From positions 2,914,001 to 2,978,000 of the forward strand of contig VINJ01000001.1 in the NCBI GenBank assembly GCA_013376735.1: a stretch of DNA of 64,000 nucleotides, written 5' to 3'. Source of the DNA: a bacterium Scap17 (GTDB lineage Bacteria; Pseudomonadota; Gammaproteobacteria; Pseudomonadales; Halomonadaceae). The translations under genes were made by a program, and so were the position numbers. This document shows positions 19,407 to 30,345 of the stretch, one piece after another (the first letter of the stretch is position 1; every line of letters begins with the position of its first letter). The notes below the pieces were generated by a model that saw nothing but the letters and a program-made list of their open reading frames with translations, was not told the origin of the DNA and ran no database searches.

Positions 19407-20591
19407 TCAGAGGTCCATCAGCGGATGCTCATCCTCTTCCCATAGCGGTGCGAAGAAGCCATCGATGTATTCCTCGGAGACCTGGGCGATCGAGGCATAG
19501 GCCCACTGCGGCTGCTTGTCCTTGTCGATCAGCAGGGCGCGCACCCCTTCGGCAAGCTCGGTGCCCATGCAGCAGCGCACCGACAGGGTCAGCTCGTCGC
19601 GGAAGGCTTCCGCCAGCGAGGAGTGGCGATGGCGTGCCAGCATGCGAAATACCAGATGCGGTGAGCTGGGGCAGCCGGCCAGCAGACGCTCGCGGTTGGC
19701 GTACAGCCACGCATTGCAGTCACTGCGCGCCTGGGGGTCATCGAGGATCCGCTGGCAGGCCTTCAGCACTTCATGCCCGGCGACCAGCTGCTGGATGTGA
19801 TCGAAGAGCGGCAGCACCTGCCCCGGCGGCGCCAGTTCACGGCGCTCGAACTCGCTCAGTACCTGGCTCAGATGTCGCGACGGATGACGGCCGAATTCCC
19901 CCTCGCACAGCGCCTGCTTGAGCGCCTCGCGCTGTTCATCGGGAATCAGGCGTGTCGCAAGCCCCAGATCCAGCGCATCGCGGGCATTCAGTTGCGCACC
20001 GGTCGCGCCGAGATATTCTCCGATGCCACGCGGCAGGCGATTGAGCAGCCAGCTGGCACCGACATCCGGATACAGACCGATGCTGACTTCCGGCATCGCC
20101 AGTCGTGAACTCTCGGTGACCACGCGCTCACAGCCGCCGGCGAACAGCCCCATGCCACCGCCCATCACGATGCCGCCACCCCACACCAGCAGCGGCTTGG
20201 GGAAGGTATGCAGGCGATGATCGAGCCGGTATTCGGCGGTGAAGTAGCGGGTGGCGAAGAAATCATCCAGCGCCTCGAGGGGGTCTGCGCCTTCGCTGGC
20301 AGGCGCCGTGGTCATCGCCTGATAGAGCGCCACGATATCGCCACCGGCACACAGCGCACGCTCGCCGGCACCTTCCAGCCACACCATGGCGATGCTGCTG
20401 TCCAGCTCCCAGGCATCCAGCTGCGCCTCGATGCGCTCGATCATGGCCAGCGACAGCGCATTCAGCGAACGCGGCGCGTTCAGGCGCATGATTCCCAGCT
20501 GCTTGCCGTCGCGGGCGCGACGCGTCTCGAACACCACGGGCGCCTCGACCTCGGTCGCGGCCCTGGCGGTGACACCTTCTATCTGGCTCAT
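19407..20591 (-). CDS. 3-hydroxyisobutyryl-CoA hydrolase
   Basis: This 394-residue crotonase-superfamily protein carries the features of 3-hydroxyisobutyryl-CoA hydrolase. It has the oxyanion-hole segments CAGGDIVALYQ and GGGIVMGGGMGLF, the RLAMPEVSIGLYPDVGASWLL block with the catalytic glutamate, and a C-terminal extension absent from simple enoyl-CoA hydratases. It releases free 3-hydroxyisobutyrate for MmsB, avoiding accumulation of reactive methacrylyl-CoA. The start at 20589-20591 overlaps the stop of the upstream hydratase as ATGA, so translation is probably coupled. A frame open to 20633 lies inside the upstream gene. Confidence 0.93.
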   Translation of the reverse strand: MSQIEGVTARAATEVEAPVVFETRRARDGKQLGIMRLNAPRSLNALSLAMIERIEAQLDAWELDSSIAMVWLEGAGERALCAGGDIVALYQAMTTAPASEGADPLEALDDFFATRYFTAEYRLDHRLHTFPKPLLVWGGGIVMGGGMGLFAGGCERVVTESSRLAMPEVSIGLYPDVGASWLLNRLPRGIGEYLGATGAQLNARDALDLGLATRLIPDEQREALKQALCEGEFGRHPSRHLSQVLSEFERRELAPPGQVLPLFDHIQQLVAGHEVLKACQRILDDPQARSDCNAWLYANRERLLAGCPSSPHLVFRMLARHRHSSLAEAFRDELTLSVRCCMGTELAEGVRALLIDKDKQPQWAYASIAQVSEEYIDGFFAPLWEEDEHPLMDL

Positions 20592-21409
20592 GAGCGCCCT
20601 CCTTCCTTCACCTCTTCCTGACGCGAGACCCACTGCGGGGCGCGCTTCTCGAGGAAGGCACTCACGCCTTCCTTCTGGTTGGGGTCATCGAACAGCTCGA
20701 CGAACAGCTCGCGCTCCATGCGCAGGCCATCGCTCATGCCGCGATGGCGCGACGACATGATCAACGCCTTGCAACGTGCCACTGCGCTCGGACTCTGGTT
20801 GGCGACGCTCTCGGCGATCGCCAGTGCGCGCTCGAAGCTCCGGCCGGTCTCGACCACCTCTTCGGCCAGTCCGATGCGACCGGCGGTCTCGGCGTCTACC
20901 TGTTCCCCACACAGGATCATGCGCTTGGCCCAGCCTTCGCCGACCAGCCACGGCAGGTGCTGGGTGCCGCCCGCACACGGCAACAGCCCCACCTTGGCCT
21001 CCGGCAGCGCCAGCCTGGCCTGACGTTCGACGATACGCATGTCGCAGGCCAGCGCGCACTCGAGCCCGCCGCCCATCGCGTAGCCGTTGACGGCGGCGAT
21101 CGTCACGCCCGGGAAGTGGGCCAGCCGTTCGAAGGCGAGCCCGAAGCGACGCGCCATGGTGGCGGCGACGCCCTTGTCGCCATCGGCGAAGGTCTTGAGA
21201 TCGGCACCGGCAGAGAAGAACTTGTCGCCCTCACCGGTGATCACCACGGCACTTATGCTGCCATCGCCCTCCAGCTCATCGAGCAGCTGCTCCAGCTCGA
21301 TCAAGGACGTTTCCGTCCAGGTGTTGGCCGGCGGGTTGTTGATGGTGACCCGGGCGATATGACGATCCTTCTCGAGAACGAGGCATGGCCCTTGACTGGA
21401 TGACATCAT
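20588..21409 (-). CDS. Enoyl-CoA hydratase (methacrylyl-CoA hydratase)
   Basis: This 273-residue crotonase keeps both catalytic glutamates of true hydratases, in GGGLECALACD and in LPEAKVGLLPCAGGTQ. In this operon it would hydrate methacrylyl-CoA to 3-hydroxyisobutyryl-CoA. Two ATG codons stand in tandem at 21404-21409. GGGAG is 4 bases before the first and 7 before the second, so the second may be the true start. The gene is coupled by ATGA to the hydrolase downstream and is 49 bases after the acyl-CoA dehydrogenase gene. It could also act on other short enoyl-CoAs. Confidence 0.92.
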   Translation of the reverse strand: MMSSSQGPCLVLEKDRHIARVTINNPPANTWTETSLIELEQLLDELEGDGSISAVVITGEGDKFFSAGADLKTFADGDKGVAATMARRFGLAFERLAHFPGVTIAAVNGYAMGGGLECALACDMRIVERQARLALPEAKVGLLPCAGGTQHLPWLVGEGWAKRMILCGEQVDAETAGRIGLAEEVVETGRSFERALAIAESVANQSPSAVARCKALIMSSRHRGMSDGLRMERELFVELFDDPNQKEGVSAFLEKRAPQWVSRQEEVKEGGRS

Positions 21410-21458
21410 GTAACTCCCTGAAAGATGGTAACCAATGACAAATGAAGTGGAGGTGGCG

Positions 21459-22625
21459 CTACGCCAGCGACTCGATCATGCCCGGGGTCAGAAGACGGCG
21501 CGCGATGATCAGACGCATGATCTCGTTGGTGCCTTCCAGAATCTGGTGCACACGGGTGTCACGCACCAGCCGCTCCAACGGGTACTCGCGGATATAACCG
21601 TAGCCGCCATGCAGCTGGAGTGCCTGATTGCAGACCTCGAAGCCCATGTCGGTGGCAAAGCGTTTGGCCATCGCACAGTGGGCGCTGGCCTCGGCGTCGC
21701 CCTCATCGAGCTTGAAGGCCGCCAGCCGCACCAGGGTGCGCGCCGCGGTCAGTTCGGTGGCCATGTCGGCCAGCGTGAACTGCAGCGCCTGGAACTGCGC
21801 CAGCTCGCGCCCGAACTGCTTGCGCTCGCCGAGATAATCGCGAGAAAGCTCCAGCGCCTTCTGGGCCGCACCCAATGAGCAGGTGGCGATGTTGATGCGT
21901 CCGCCATCCAGCGCCTTCATCGCGAAGCGGAAGCCCTCGCCCTCCTCGCCCAGACGATTGGCCGCCGCAACCCGCACGCGATCGAAGCTCACCAGCCGGG
22001 TCGGCTGGCTGTTCCAGCCCATCTTGTCTTCCTTCTTGCCGTAGCTGATGCCCTCGGCGTCAGCCGGCACCACGAAGGCCGAGATACCCGCCGCGCCGCT
22101 GTCCGGCTCGCCGGTGCGCGCCATCACCACCAGCACGTCCGTGGCGCCGGCTCCGGAGATGAACATCTTGGAGCCACTCAGATAGTAGTCATCGCCCTCA
22201 CGCTCGGCGCGGGTGCGCAGGCTGGCAGCATCACTGCCGCTGCCCGGCTCGGTCAGGCAGTAGGAACCGAGCTTGTCGCCCGCCACCATCGCCGGCACCC
22301 ACTGCTCGCGACAGCTCTCAGTGGCGAAACTGGCGATCATCCAGCCCACCATGTTGTGGATGGTGATGTAGGCGGTGGTCGAGATGCAGCCGGTCGCCAG
22401 CTGCTCGAGAATGATGGAGCTGTCGAGACGTGGCAGGCCGAGGCCGCCATGCTCCTCGGGGACGTAAAGCCCCATGAAGCCGGCCTCGCCCGCCTTGCGA
22501 AGAGTCTCGATGGGGAAGTGGGCCGTGGCGTCCCACTCGGCGGCATGCGGGGCAAGCTCGGCATCCGCGAAGGCACGCGCCCCCTCCTGGAGGGCACGCT
22601 GGTCATCGGTCAGCGAAAAGTTCAT
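21459..22625 (-). CDS. Isobutyryl-CoA dehydrogenase (acyl-CoA dehydrogenase)
   Basis: This 388-residue FAD enzyme has the acyl-CoA dehydrogenase signatures CLTEPGSGSDAASL, the quinone/FAD region RKQFGRELAQFQALQ, LHGGYGYIREYPLERLVRD, and the catalytic glutamate near residue 364 in ILEGTNEI. This glutamate position is that of short/branched-chain dehydrogenases such as isobutyryl-CoA dehydrogenase. It is not the isovaleryl-CoA type seen at 39837-41006. Its place between mmsA and the methacrylyl-CoA hydratase supports oxidation of isobutyryl-CoA to methacrylyl-CoA, with electrons passing to ETF. A strong AGGAGG site precedes the ATG. Confidence 0.92.
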   Translation of the reverse strand: MNFSLTDDQRALQEGARAFADAELAPHAAEWDATAHFPIETLRKAGEAGFMGLYVPEEHGGLGLPRLDSSIILEQLATGCISTTAYITIHNMVGWMIASFATESCREQWVPAMVAGDKLGSYCLTEPGSGSDAASLRTRAEREGDDYYLSGSKMFISGAGATDVLVVMARTGEPDSGAAGISAFVVPADAEGISYGKKEDKMGWNSQPTRLVSFDRVRVAAANRLGEEGEGFRFAMKALDGGRINIATCSLGAAQKALELSRDYLGERKQFGRELAQFQALQFTLADMATELTAARTLVRLAAFKLDEGDAEASAHCAMAKRFATDMGFEVCNQALQLHGGYGYIREYPLERLVRDTRVHQILEGTNEIMRLIIARRLLTPGMIESLA

Positions 22626-22690
22626 GCAGCTGCCTCCTGTTGTCCTTGTTCTGTCGACCCGGGTCTATCGCCCGGGCCTGTCAAAGCGGC

Positions 22691-22750
22691 TCAGCGCATC
22701 TGAGGAGCCATCAGCGCATTTGAAGAGCCCTCAGCGCATCTGGATCGAGA
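22691..22750. repeat. 20-bp tandem repeat spanning the mmsA stop codon
   Basis: Units at 22691-22710, 22711-22730 and 22731-22750 all begin TCAGCGCAT. The third unit contains the mmsA stop (22731-22733) and last codons; the other two lie just downstream of the stop. The first two units match at 17 of 20 positions. Confidence 0.88.
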
Positions 22751-24311
22751 AGTTGGGCTGATTGCCCTCGGCCGGCGCATCGTCGAACCAGCGCGCGGTC
22801 ACCGTCTTGGTCTCGGTATAGAAACGCACCGCCTGCTTGCCATAGGCATGCAGATCACCGAAGAAGCTGCCGCGCCAGCCGGTGAAGGAGAAGAACGGCA
22901 GCGGCACCGGAATCGGCACGTTGATGCCGACCTGACCGACCGCGATCTCGTTCTGGAAGCGCCGCGCGGCGCCGCCGGAGCGCGTGAAGATGGAGGTGCC
23001 GTTGCCGTAGGGGTTGTTGTTGATCAGCTTGATGGCCTCGGACAGGTCCGCCGCCTCCATGCAGCACAGCACCGGTCCGAAGATTTCCTCGCGATAGAGC
23101 ACCATCTCCGGCGTCACCCTGGAGAACAGACACGGCCCCAGCCAGTTGCCGTCGGGATAGCCCGCCACCGAGACGCCGCGGCCATCCAGCAGCAGCTCGG
23201 CGCCTTCCTGCTCGCCCTGCTGGATCCAGCCGGTCACGCGCTCCAGCGCCTGCGGCGAGATCAGCGGCCCGTAGCTGGCGCCCTTGTCATCCCAGGCGCC
23301 CGGGCGCACCTCGGCCAGCGCATCGCGCACCCGCTCGATCAAGGCCTTCGAATCACCGACGAAGACCGCCACCGAGATCGCCATGCAACGCTGACCCGCC
23401 GCGCCGACACTGGCACCGACCAGCGCGTTGACGACCTGGTCCGCTGGGGCGTCCGGCATGATCACCATGTGATTCTTTGCCCCGGCGAAGCACTGGGCGC
23501 GCTTGAGGTTGTCGGTGGCGGTGCGATAGATGTGCTGCCCCACCGGTACCGAGCCGACGAAGCTGACGGTGCGCACCATCTCGTGGGCGAGAAGATGATT
23601 GACCTGATCCCGCCCGCCCTGCACCACGGTCAGGATACCCTCGGGTGCCCCCGCCTCCATGAACAGCTCCGCCAGCCGTAGCGTGGTCAGCGGCACCTGC
23701 TCGGAGGGCTTGAGCACGAAGGCATTGCCACAGGCGATGGACAGCGGGAACATCCACAGCGGTATCATGGCGGGGAAGTTGAACGGCGTGATGCCTAAGC
23801 AGACGCCCAGCGACTGGGTCACGGAATAGCTGTCGATGCCGGTGGCGACGTTCTCCACCGTCTCACCCATCAGCAGGCTGGGAATGTTGGCGGCGTGTTC
23901 GACCACCTCGATGCCGCGCCACACATCACCCTTGGCGTCCTCGAAGGTCTTGCCCAGCTCGTGGGAGATGATCTCGGCCAGCTCGTCATGATGCTGCTTG
24001 AGCAGATGCTGATAGCTGAGCATCAGACGGGCACGGGTCGGCACCGGCGTGTTGCGCCAGCGCTGGAAGGCCTGTTCGGCGTGGTCCAGCGCCTCATCCA
24101 GCTCACTCAGCGGTGACAGGGGCACGCGGGCGATCTCGCCGTTGGTGGCCGGGTTGGTGACGCTCAGGTGCTGATCGGCGCGACTTTCGACAAACTGACC
24201 ATTGATCAGCTGTGGCAGCACCAGCGGCGCGCTGCCACCGGCGACCACGGCGCGCAGGCGTGACAGCAGATCCAGTGAACCGGTAGAGGGCGTGAGAGAC
24301 GTCGAAGACAT
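22731..24311 (-). CDS. mmsA: Methylmalonate-semialdehyde dehydrogenase (CoA-acylating)
   Basis: MmsA oxidises methylmalonate semialdehyde to propionyl-CoA with NAD+ and CoA, the last step of valine breakdown. It also acts on malonate semialdehyde. The 526-residue product shows the family marks [28 protein letters not shown], the catalytic Cys309 in AGQRCMAIS, and [12 protein letters not shown]. The CoA-acylating class uses GQRCMA where simple ALDHs have GQ-C. AGGAA precedes the ATG by 10 bases. It is the first gene of the minus-strand valine operon, and its promoter region holds a perfect LiuR-type palindrome shared with the divergent liuR gene. The 3' end lies in a 20-bp tandem repeat. Confidence 0.95.
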   Translation of the reverse strand: MSSTSLTPSTGSLDLLSRLRAVVAGGSAPLVLPQLINGQFVESRADQHLSVTNPATNGEIARVPLSPLSELDEALDHAEQAFQRWRNTPVPTRARLMLSYQHLLKQHHDELAEIISHELGKTFEDAKGDVWRGIEVVEHAANIPSLLMGETVENVATGIDSYSVTQSLGVCLGITPFNFPAMIPLWMFPLSIACGNAFVLKPSEQVPLTTLRLAELFMEAGAPEGILTVVQGGRDQVNHLLAHEMVRTVSFVGSVPVGQHIYRTATDNLKRAQCFAGAKNHMVIMPDAPADQVVNALVGASVGAAGQRCMAISVAVFVGDSKALIERVRDALAEVRPGAWDDKGASYGPLISPQALERVTGWIQQGEQEGAELLLDGRGVSVAGYPDGNWLGPCLFSRVTPEMVLYREEIFGPVLCCMEAADLSEAIKLINNNPYGNGTSIFTRSGGAARRFQNEIAVGQVGINVPIPVPLPFFSFTGWRGSFFGDLHAYGKQAVRFYTETKTVTARWFDDAPAEGNQPNFSIQMR

Positions 24312-24503
24312 GGCGTGGCATTCCTGTGGCTGTTGTTATTGGGAGGAAGACAGTGTGTCAACAGAGCCGAAGTCGTCAGGCGAGCCGCCTTGCAGAGCTG
24401 AAGACGTTCTGCAGAACCAGGCCGCCCTGCAGAAAGCGGCAAGCCGAGACTGTGATCTGATTCAACCTAGCATCTGCTTGGTTGGCTGCAAATACTATTA
24501 CCC

Positions 24504-24519
24504 TTTACGTTAACGTAAA
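24504..24519. promoter_or_regulatory. LiuR-type operator between mmsA and liuR
   Basis: TTTACGTTAACGTAAA is a perfect 16-bp palindrome. It matches the shape described for LiuR (MerR family) sites of gammaproteobacterial branched-chain amino-acid regulons. It lies between divergent mmsA and liuR, so it can control both. The same core, with one changed base pair in the right arm, recurs before liuA at 39670-39685. Confidence 0.85.
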
Positions 24520-24625
24520 CAATGCTAGTCTGTAGAAAATTCACGGCCAGACGCCGCTGGCACCCACTGCGCCAAGGAGCATTTCCCTCTCCCTGGCGCG
24601 CACAGCATCCGGAGCGGCAGCGCCC

Positions 24626-25147
24626 ATGACAGATACGATGATGACCCCGAGTCCTGACCCCAGATCCCGAGTAACGCCTGATGGCACGAGGCACGACGCC
24701 GGTACGGAGTCCCTGCTGAGCACGACCAGTACCAGCGATGCCATCCGTCCGACCCAGCGCACCTGGAGCATCGGCGAGCTGGCACGGCATTTCGACGTGA
24801 CCACGCGCACCATCCGCTTCTACGAGCAGGAAGGACTGCTGCACCCGGAGCGACGCGGTCAGACACGCGTCTATCGCGACAAGGACCGCGTACGCCTCAA
24901 GCTGACCCTGCGCGGCAAGCGACTGGGCTTCTCGCTGGCCGAGATTCGTGAAGTGGTCGACCTCTACGACGCCGCCGACGGCGGTGGCGAGAAGCAGCTC
25001 ACCCGCCTGCTTGGCATTCTGAGCGAAAAGCGTGAGGGCCTTGAGCGTCAGCTGCGCGATCTCACCGCCATGCAGCGCGAGCTGGATGACGTCGAGACAC
25101 GTGCCCGCGAAGCCCTCGTCCGCCTGTCCGGCGACAGCGAAAGCTAG
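24626..25147 (+). CDS. liuR: MerR family regulator of branched-chain amino acid catabolism
   Basis: This 173-residue MerR-type regulator has the N-terminal helix-turn-helix and wing WSIGELARHFDVTTRTIRFYE followed by RRGQTRVYRDKDRVRL, then a dimerising coiled coil (about 115-165). LiuR proteins control leucine/isovalerate genes. The palindrome at 24504-24519 and the liu operon at 39.8 kb, which carries the same palindrome, support the name. An oddity is a ~45-residue Ser/Thr/Asp-rich extension before the HTH, with no internal ATG or GTG that would remove it. Known LiuR proteins begin shortly before the HTH. The start at 24626 has GGAG at a long spacing of 11. Confidence 0.88.
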   Translation: MTDTMMTPSPDPRSRVTPDGTRHDAGTESLLSTTSTSDAIRPTQRTWSIGELARHFDVTTRTIRFYEQEGLLHPERRGQTRVYRDKDRVRLKLTLRGKRLGFSLAEIREVVDLYDAADGGGEKQLTRLLGILSEKREGLERQLRDLTAMQRELDDVETRAREALVRLSGDSES

Positions 25148-25468
25148 CACCCACTCGCGTCAGCAACAGTTATGTAACTGACAGCTATACAAGTGACAGC
25201 GACTAGACTGTCCATGGAAAACTGCCCATCAGGAGAACATTCACCCTTGGAGTGACCAGCGCCTCGCGAGTGCGGGCGACAGCAGACTGCCGGAGAGCAA
25301 CGCGTCGCACGCTGAGCTCACGACAAGACGACAGCACGACCAGACGACAAAAACGAAAAGGACGAAAAGGACGAAAAGAACAACAACACAGCGTCACCGC
25401 CTCCCTGAGGCGGCTCCCCCTGACAAGCCTTGCCTCACCAATAACAACCAAGGACACAGGAAAGCACC
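25148..25468. other. Intergenic region with 9-bp A/G-rich tandem repeats before the acyl-CoA ligase
   Basis: This 321-bp stretch lies between liuR and the acyl-CoA ligase. It contains a low-complexity A/G/C leader (about 25315-25395) with three tandem 9-bp CGAAAAGGA-like units at 25354-25380, preceded by ACGACA repeats. An imperfect palindrome CAGTTATGTAACTG lies near 25168. I see no LiuR-type palindrome here and no supported gene. Confidence 0.5.
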
Positions 25469-27204
<1,736 letters not shown>

Positions 27205-27208
<4 letters not shown>

Positions 27209-28200
27209 GTACGTCACGTGAGGGGGAGGATGACACTCCCGCCGCACGCCACCTGAGCAGCGCTCGTCAGCAGGTCGCTCACTATGCGGCGAGTCATCAT
27301 CATGCGGCCCTCGACGAGGCACTCGAGACGCTGATCGATGCCCACCCGAGCGGTGAACTGCCGATCATGGCACTGGCCGGGCTGGACCAACTGCATCTGG
27401 GTGGCGTGACGGGCACCCGCGAGCTGCTGGCCCTCGCCCGGCTGGAACCCCAGTCCCAGGGGCTTTCGATGCTCGAACTCGGCGCAGGCCTCGGCGGGCT
27501 GGCGCGGCATATTGCCAGCCAGTCGCGTGACACGGGCGCGGACCACCACATCACCACACTGGATCTCTCGAGCAGTCTCTGCGAGCTGGCGATTGCCCTC
27601 AACCGGGCCACCGGACTGCGCGAGTCGATTCGCGTGCTGGAGGGCGATGCCTGCTACCCCGAGCTGCACCCAGCACTCTCGGGCCGCCGCTTTGATCGCC
27701 TCTTCAGCCAGCACCTGCTGGTGCATCTGAGTGACAAGGGCGGCACGCTCACGCAATGGCACGAGCGACTCGCCCAGGATGGCTACCTCATGCTGCACGA
27801 GCCGGTGCTCAGCGTGCAGGCGCAGGCGTTTGGCGAGCGTCCTGCCCTGCCACTGCCCTGGGCGCTGTCGCCGCGCGGCGATCAGCTGGCCAGCTGCGAG
27901 GAATTGCACGAGGCGATGGCCAGCAGTGGCTTCGAGGTCGATGCCCATGTCGAGCTGACCGATCAGGTGCTGAGCTGGCAGGCACGGCGCATGCACGAGA
28001 GCACCAGCGAGCAGCCCGGTGCCTACCGTGACGACGCGCCTGCGCCCTCGCCGGCCATGCTGGCCGCTCGTGGCCTGACGCCGGAGCTGGTCTTCGGCCC
28101 CAGCTTCACCCTGATGCAACGCAACCTGATGCAGGCATTGGAAGCTGGCTGGCTGGAGGTTCATCTGTGGCGTCTGCGCAAGCGTCCTGCCAGGCAGTGA
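27205..28200 (+). CDS. Class I SAM-dependent methyltransferase, translationally coupled to the acyl-CoA ligase
   Basis: This 331-residue protein has a class I methyltransferase core: SAM-binding [14 protein letters not shown], an acidic strand end TTLDLSS, a GDACYPEL segment and the post-strand-4 [11 protein letters not shown]-terminal helical region with a Ser/Pro-rich linker follows. The methyl acceptor cannot be predicted. The start is GTG at 27205, within a GTGA overlap with the acyl-CoA ligase stop, so translation is coupled. An ATG start would lose the N-terminus. The coupling suggests that the two products work on related substrates, which is inference only. Confidence 0.75.
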
Positions 28201-28329
28201 AGGGCGCGCTGGATCAGCAGACCTCACCGCAGGGATGCGGCGAGGAAAAAATTAGGAAACAGCGCTCGCAAATGACTGGCATCCGCCTGCCTCAACCGTT
28301 ATTCTTGCCAGTACAGTCCCGTTCGGGGG

Positions 28330-28560
28330 ATAAGCCGTTCGTTACCCGTCAGCATGTGGGGTAATGTGCCCGACATGGTGACCGCATTGCTTCGTGTTTC
28401 ATCGATACCCACGAGTCAGTGCAACGTTTCCCGATGCTCGCGCAACGTTTCTCCGGGAATCTGTTCATCAAGGGCGTGATCTGATCAATCACTCCCAACA
28501 GCATCAAAGATTCCCTCACGGGAAAACCGAAAGGGCCTCCACTTGGAGGCCCTTTTTTTG
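28330..28560 (+). ncRNA. Candidate small RNA ending in a strong terminator
   Basis: The 439-bp gap after the methyltransferase has no credible gene, yet ends in a very strong plus-strand terminator 330 bases past the last stop. A promoter-like TTGCCA (28305-28310), with GATAAG about 18 bases on (28329-28334), could start a ~220-nt transcript. Several GGGA/GGA motifs occur (near 28326, 28455, 28519 and 28545), as in CsrA-titrating RNAs, but I cannot show conserved structure. The region could equally be an untranslated tail of the ligase-methyltransferase mRNA. Confidence 0.35.
28531..28560 (+). terminator. Strong intrinsic terminator
   Basis: AAGGGCCTCC pairs with GGAGGCCCTT around a 4-base loop, followed by seven T. 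Only the plus strand has a long U-tract. Confidence 0.92.
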
Positions 28561-28639
28561 TCTGCACGCTTCGATTCAGTCGCTCAGGTCTGCACGTTCA
28601 GGTCTGCAGGCGTCGAGCTGAAAGCTTCGCTGCGGCGCA

Positions 28640-29602
28640 TCACGACTGCCAGCCGGCCAGCACCTCGAGGTGATCACGACGCGCCTGACCCGGTGTCACG
28701 GCCGCCAGTCGCACCCGGGAGCCCGGCACACATTGTCCGAGCCGTGCGCAGGCCAGTGGCGTCAGCGCGCCAAGGCGCGGGTAGCCGCCGATCGTCTGGC
28801 GATCATTGAGCAATATGATGGGCTGGCCATCGGCCGGCACCTGCACGGCGCCCAGCGGAATGCCCTCGGACACCATGCCCGCCCCGTCACGCTCGAGGCG
28901 CGGGCCGGTCAGGCGCACCCCCATGCGGTCGGCGCGCCCATCCACCGCCCATTCGCTGTTGAAGGCGCGATAGAGGCTGTCGCCACTGAACTCGGCGATC
29001 TGCGCCCCCACGACCAGCGGCAATTCGAGCGCCTCGCCTTCCTCGGGGGCCAGCGACTGCTGCCATGCCTGTGCCGACGCCGGCAGCTCGCGCAGCGACA
29101 GCTCATTGCGGGCAGCCGTCAGCACATCACCGCTGGCCAGCGCCCGCCCTTCCCCATCCAGCCCGCCAAGGCCGTCGCGCACCGTACTGGCGGCACTGCC
29201 CAGCACCGGGGCGACATCCAGGCCACCGGGGAAGGCCAGATAGGCGCGCAGCCCGGCGACGGGACGCTCGAACTTGAGCTGCTGCCCCGCCGTCACTGCG
29301 AAGGCCCGGCCCGGCGTGAGCGGCTCGCCATCGAGGGTCGCGGCCAGGTCTGCGCCGCACAGCGCCAGGGTGCCAGCCTGTTCGATCTTGAGCAGCAAGC
29401 CGCCGCCCATGGTGATCTCGAGGCCCGGCGCATCATGGGCGTTGCCCAGCAGCCAGTTGGCCCAGCCCAGCGACACCCAGTCCGCCGCGCCACCCTGGGT
29501 CACGCCCAGGTGACGCACGCCCAGACGGCCAGCGTCCTGCACCAGTGCCAGGGCACCGCTGCGCTCGACGCGCAGCGTCGTCTTCGTCTTCACGTCGCTC
29601 AT
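28640..29602 (-). CDS. pxpC: 5-oxoprolinase subunit C
   Basis: PxpC (KipA-like, AHS2 domain) is the third subunit of the prokaryotic ATP-dependent 5-oxoprolinase that opens 5-oxo-L-proline to L-glutamate. The 320-residue protein shows the family's N-terminal VQDAGRLGVRHLGVTQGGAAD, AYLAFPGGLDV, DRMGVRLTGP and LNDRQTIGGYPRLG. Its ATG overlaps the pxpB stop as ATGA (29599-29602). It is the last gene of pxpABC. Similar domains also occur in biotin-dependent carboxyltransferases of the urea amidolyase group, but the three-gene context fixes the assignment. Confidence 0.93.
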   Translation of the reverse strand: MSDVKTKTTLRVERSGALALVQDAGRLGVRHLGVTQGGAADWVSLGWANWLLGNAHDAPGLEITMGGGLLLKIEQAGTLALCGADLAATLDGEPLTPGRAFAVTAGQQLKFERPVAGLRAYLAFPGGLDVAPVLGSAASTVRDGLGGLDGEGRALASGDVLTAARNELSLRELPASAQAWQQSLAPEEGEALELPLVVGAQIAEFSGDSLYRAFNSEWAVDGRADRMGVRLTGPRLERDGAGMVSEGIPLGAVQVPADGQPIILLNDRQTIGGYPRLGALTPLACARLGQCVPGSRVRLAAVTPGQARRDHLEVLAGWQS

Positions 29603-30345
29603 GCGCGCTCCTCCAGCGGGGTGACATCGCCGCCCAGGCGAACGAATTCCTCTCGGCTCACGGAGACAAAGCGCACGCGGTCACCGGGCATGAAACGACT
29701 GGACGGTTCACCGGCCTCGTTGCGCCCGAACAGGGTGATGGGCGTACGGCCCAGAATGTTCCAGCCACCGGGAGAGCGTGACGGGTAGATGGCGGCCTGA
29801 CGGTCAGCGATACCGACGCTGCCGGGGGCGATCTTCTGGCGCGGCGTCTTGAGGCGCGGTGTGGTCAGCGCCTCTTCCAGCACGCCCATGAAGGCGAAAC
29901 CGGGCGCGAAGCCGAGGGCGAACACGCAGTAGTCATGCGCCCCGTGACGCTCGATCAGCGCCTCGACACTGATGCCCAGCCGCGCGGCGATCGATGCCAG
30001 CTCCGGCCCGACACTGTCGTCATACCAGACGGGCACTTCATGCAGCTGGCCCTGCTGGCCACTGCCCGGCGCGAGATCCGCCAGCGCAGCCTGGATACGG
30101 GCACGCGCCTCGCCTTCTTCCAGCGCGGCCACATCGTAGTGCAGCAGCAGCGTGGTGTAGGACGGCACCAGATCGACCAGCGCCGCGCCGAAGGCTTCAC
30201 GCAGCGCACTGTCGGCGGCCAGCACCCAGGCCATGTTGGATTCCTCGATGCGATCGAACAGCCGGATGATCAGCGAGTCCATGCCGACGGTCTCGAGGCG
30301 CAGCTGCGGTGACGTGCCACGGCCGTGGCTGTCAGCCCCCGCCAT
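29599..30345 (-). CDS. pxpB: 5-oxoprolinase subunit B
   Basis: PxpB (KipI-like, AHS1 domain) is the partner subunit of PxpC in 5-oxoprolinase. The 248-residue product contains the typical PVWYDDSVGPEL-type segment, the FAPGFAFMGVL motif, LKTPRQKIAPGSVGIADRQ and the closing GGWNILGRTPITLF. The start codon shares its last base with the pxpA stop (TGATG at 30343-30347), so all three pxp genes are translationally coupled. It begins with an unusual ~20-residue polar extension before the first conserved strand; an internal ATG at residue 22 is a possible alternative start. Confidence 0.93.
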   Translation of the reverse strand: MAGADSHGRGTSPQLRLETVGMDSLIIRLFDRIEESNMAWVLAADSALREAFGAALVDLVPSYTTLLLHYDVAALEEGEARARIQAALADLAPGSGQQGQLHEVPVWYDDSVGPELASIAARLGISVEALIERHGAHDYCVFALGFAPGFAFMGVLEEALTTPRLKTPRQKIAPGSVGIADRQAAIYPSRSPGGWNILGRTPITLFGRNEAGEPSSRFMPGDRVRFVSVSREEFVRLGGDVTPLEERA

